From: Monoplex corrugatus
Lineage: Eukaryota; Mollusca; Gastropoda; Littorinimorpha; Ranellidae
Assembly (NCBI GenBank): GCA_030674185.1
Contig: CM060307.1
Coordinates: forward strand, 48,553,181 to 48,617,180
DNA length: 64,000 bases
Reading direction: 5' to 3'
The notes beneath the pieces are model-generated. The model had not been told where the DNA came from. It did not search any database and worked only from the letters and a program-made list of their open reading frames with translations. Below, piece by piece: positions 62,367 to 64,000 of this stretch. Within the stretch, counting starts at the first letter, position 1, and every line of letters starts with the position of its first letter. Both the position numbers and the translations under genes were made by a program.

Positions 62367-62376
62367 TGTGGTGTGG
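62195..62376. repeat. (GT)n microsatellite with GGTGTG variants
   Basis: About 180 bp of GT with interspersed GTGTGGTGTG. A poly-G run of about 20 lies at 62597-62616. Confidence 0.95.
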
Positions 62377-62616
62377 TGTGCGTGTGTGTAAGCGTCAGTG
62401 TGTGTGTGCCAGAGTGTGCATGCTTGTATACTGTGAATTTACAATATATTTCATTAATGTATCTACATGTGAATAAGTGGATGTCAGTGTGATCATGCCT
62501 TTTTTTTCCCCCAGATAATAGTGCATTGCTCACACTTGTAGCAAAGAGGTCTTGTTATTTGAAAAATGTAATGCGTGTGTGCGAAGAGAGAGAATGGGGG
62601 GGGGGGGGGGGGGGGG

Positions 62617-63009
62617 ATTTGGATCCAAGAGATTCACTTGATTGGGGGTTTTGGGCTCATAAAGTTTTGACAGCCTGCAGGTTTGGAATTAGTGTTTGTC
62701 ATTGAATTGAAACTTTCAATAAAAATATAACAATCAACTGTAAGTATAAAAAGTGGGATTACAGAACGGTTTAGTGCAGAAAGAGGATGCAAGCAAACAG
62801 ATCCAGGCTTGCCACACTTGTTTTTATTCTATGCAAAGAGATTCTAGCCATAGTGATAAGGGAGGAAGACGATGAAAGGAATCCAGGTTCATGATGCAGA
62901 ACACAAAATTTCCTAGCTTGCTAATGATACTCACTTCAAGAATATAGGGGATAAAACCTGTTCTGAAAGATCTGTGCGTATACTTGATATGTATGGCACA
63001 ATTTCAGCC
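62617..63009. other. Intergenic, nothing recognised
   Basis: No ORF, repeat family or RNA gene could be identified by eye. Confidence 0.5.
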
Positions 63010-63200
63010 CATTCATTGTTATTTTTGTTTAATGCCCAACCGACTGCGTAGAGCCATATCAGGGCTATACCCTGTTTCAAAACATATACAATACTTCGAT
63101 GGAAAAAAAAAAGAAAACTAAGAACACATATCAATGCATTCGCACACATAACCTAAGGAGATGCCCCTGGCGTTGACCACTTCATCCACTTCATCACACA
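63010..63200 (-). mobile_element. Dispersed SINE/LINE-tail-like repeat, copy 2
   Basis: Inverse of 3490-3700: GAGCCATATCAGGGCTATAC, then GGAGATGCCCCTGGCGTTGA and CCACTTCATCCACTTCATCA. Confidence 0.55.
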
Positions 63201-63553
63201 GATAACTAAAGACACTTTATGTAAAAACGGGCCTATATTACTTAAAATCACTTCTGCATATCTCATTTCCCTCGAGCCAATAATGCACTTAAATACCCAA
63301 TTATCAATCCTAAGAGAAAGTACCTAAGACTTTATCAAACACATACAGGTGAATGGACCATTAAGGCAGAAAATGGAAGAAATGACAGAAAGCAAAGGAG
63401 CAAGGCAGAAACAAAGATAGTGACAGAAAAGAGTAAATTTCTAGCACAGAGTTTCCAGAAAGTGGGGAACTATTTACACTGAAAGAGCCCCCAGCATCCC
63501 ACGAGAGGACAGTCTATTCATGAACAGCAAACATACAAGTAATATGGCTAGGA

Positions 63554-63554
<1 letters not shown>

Positions 63555-63620
<66 letters not shown>

Positions 63621-63740
63621 ATATTATGTGTGTACATATACGTGTATATAAACATAAAAAAATTATATATGTATACATGTATATATATATATACATATAT
63701 ATATATGTATGTATATACATACACACATACATACTTATAT
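63555..63740. repeat. (CA)n and AT/CATA arrays
   Basis: A pure CA array at 63555-63618, then TATATACATGTATATATATA-type sequence and CATACACACATACATA to 63736. Confidence 0.95.
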
Positions 63741-64000
63741 ACATAGGGAAACGACAAAATAATCGCACACAAAAAATTCTGTCCCTGTTTAAAAATGATA
63801 CATAATCCTCTTAACTCAAAGACACTTGCCACCTGGTTCACTCAAGATCTAAAAAAACAAAACCATTAACTATAATGACAAACTGTCAGTAATAAAAATT
63901 GTATTTAAAATTAGTCACAAAGAATCATCATTCCAATGGGCAAAGTCACACTTCTAGTCTCTTGTACTATTTACATTAATACACTTGTGGATATTGTTGC

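Overview
The window is nuclear DNA from an animal. It has multi-exon host genes with GT-AG introns, long CA/GT microsatellites and many transposable-element families. The repeat set (DIRS, Kolobok/Mutator-like, PIF/Harbinger, piggyBac-like MITEs, tRNA-SINE, CR1/L2-like LINE) fits a marine invertebrate, most likely a mollusc. That placement is inference from repeat style, not from a marker gene.

Three host genes are recognisable. The last eight exons of RRP12 (ribosome biogenesis) run on the + strand from 1303 to 11564. MRPL35 (mitochondrial ribosomal protein bL35m) lies on the - strand in three exons: 32903-32873, 30873-30744 and 16075-15712. IMMT/MIC60 (mitofilin, MICOS complex) starts 271 bp away at 33174 and runs on the + strand to 54374 in 13 exons. 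MRPL35 and IMMT are divergent, head to head, and both products act in mitochondria. The same arrangement is known, from memory, in vertebrates. The 270 bp between their ATGs is the probable shared promoter.

Most of the remaining DNA is mobile. MRPL35 intron 2 (14.7 kb) holds a complete DIRS retrotransposon (16527-22281) with split inverted repeats and an internal complementary region. It is inserted inside an older tyrosine-recombinase relic. The same intron holds a tRNA-SINE and a 6.4-kb DNA transposon (23872-30258). That transposon has 20-bp terminal inverted repeats, a 7-bp target duplication and one three-exon gene for a transposase-like protein of about 1,200 aa that I cannot place in a named superfamily. 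MRPL35 intron 1 carries a 950-bp PIF/Harbinger element with part of a MADF domain. IMMT introns carry three ~1-kb TTAA-flanked elements, a LINE fragment, a hAT-like MITE and a Kolobok/Mutator-like transposon. Between RRP12 and MRPL35 lie LINE relics and a 60-bp minisatellite whose unit encodes LINE reverse-transcriptase motif A. Downstream of IMMT (54.6-64 kb) I see a DIRS RT-RNase H relic, LINE remnants, a large palindrome and microsatellites, but no host gene.

Several reading frames (IMMT, the new transposase, DIRS pol, the Kolobok-like transposase) are broken by indels of one or two bases, mostly in homopolymers or short repeats. These could be assembly errors or real decay, and raw reads would decide.
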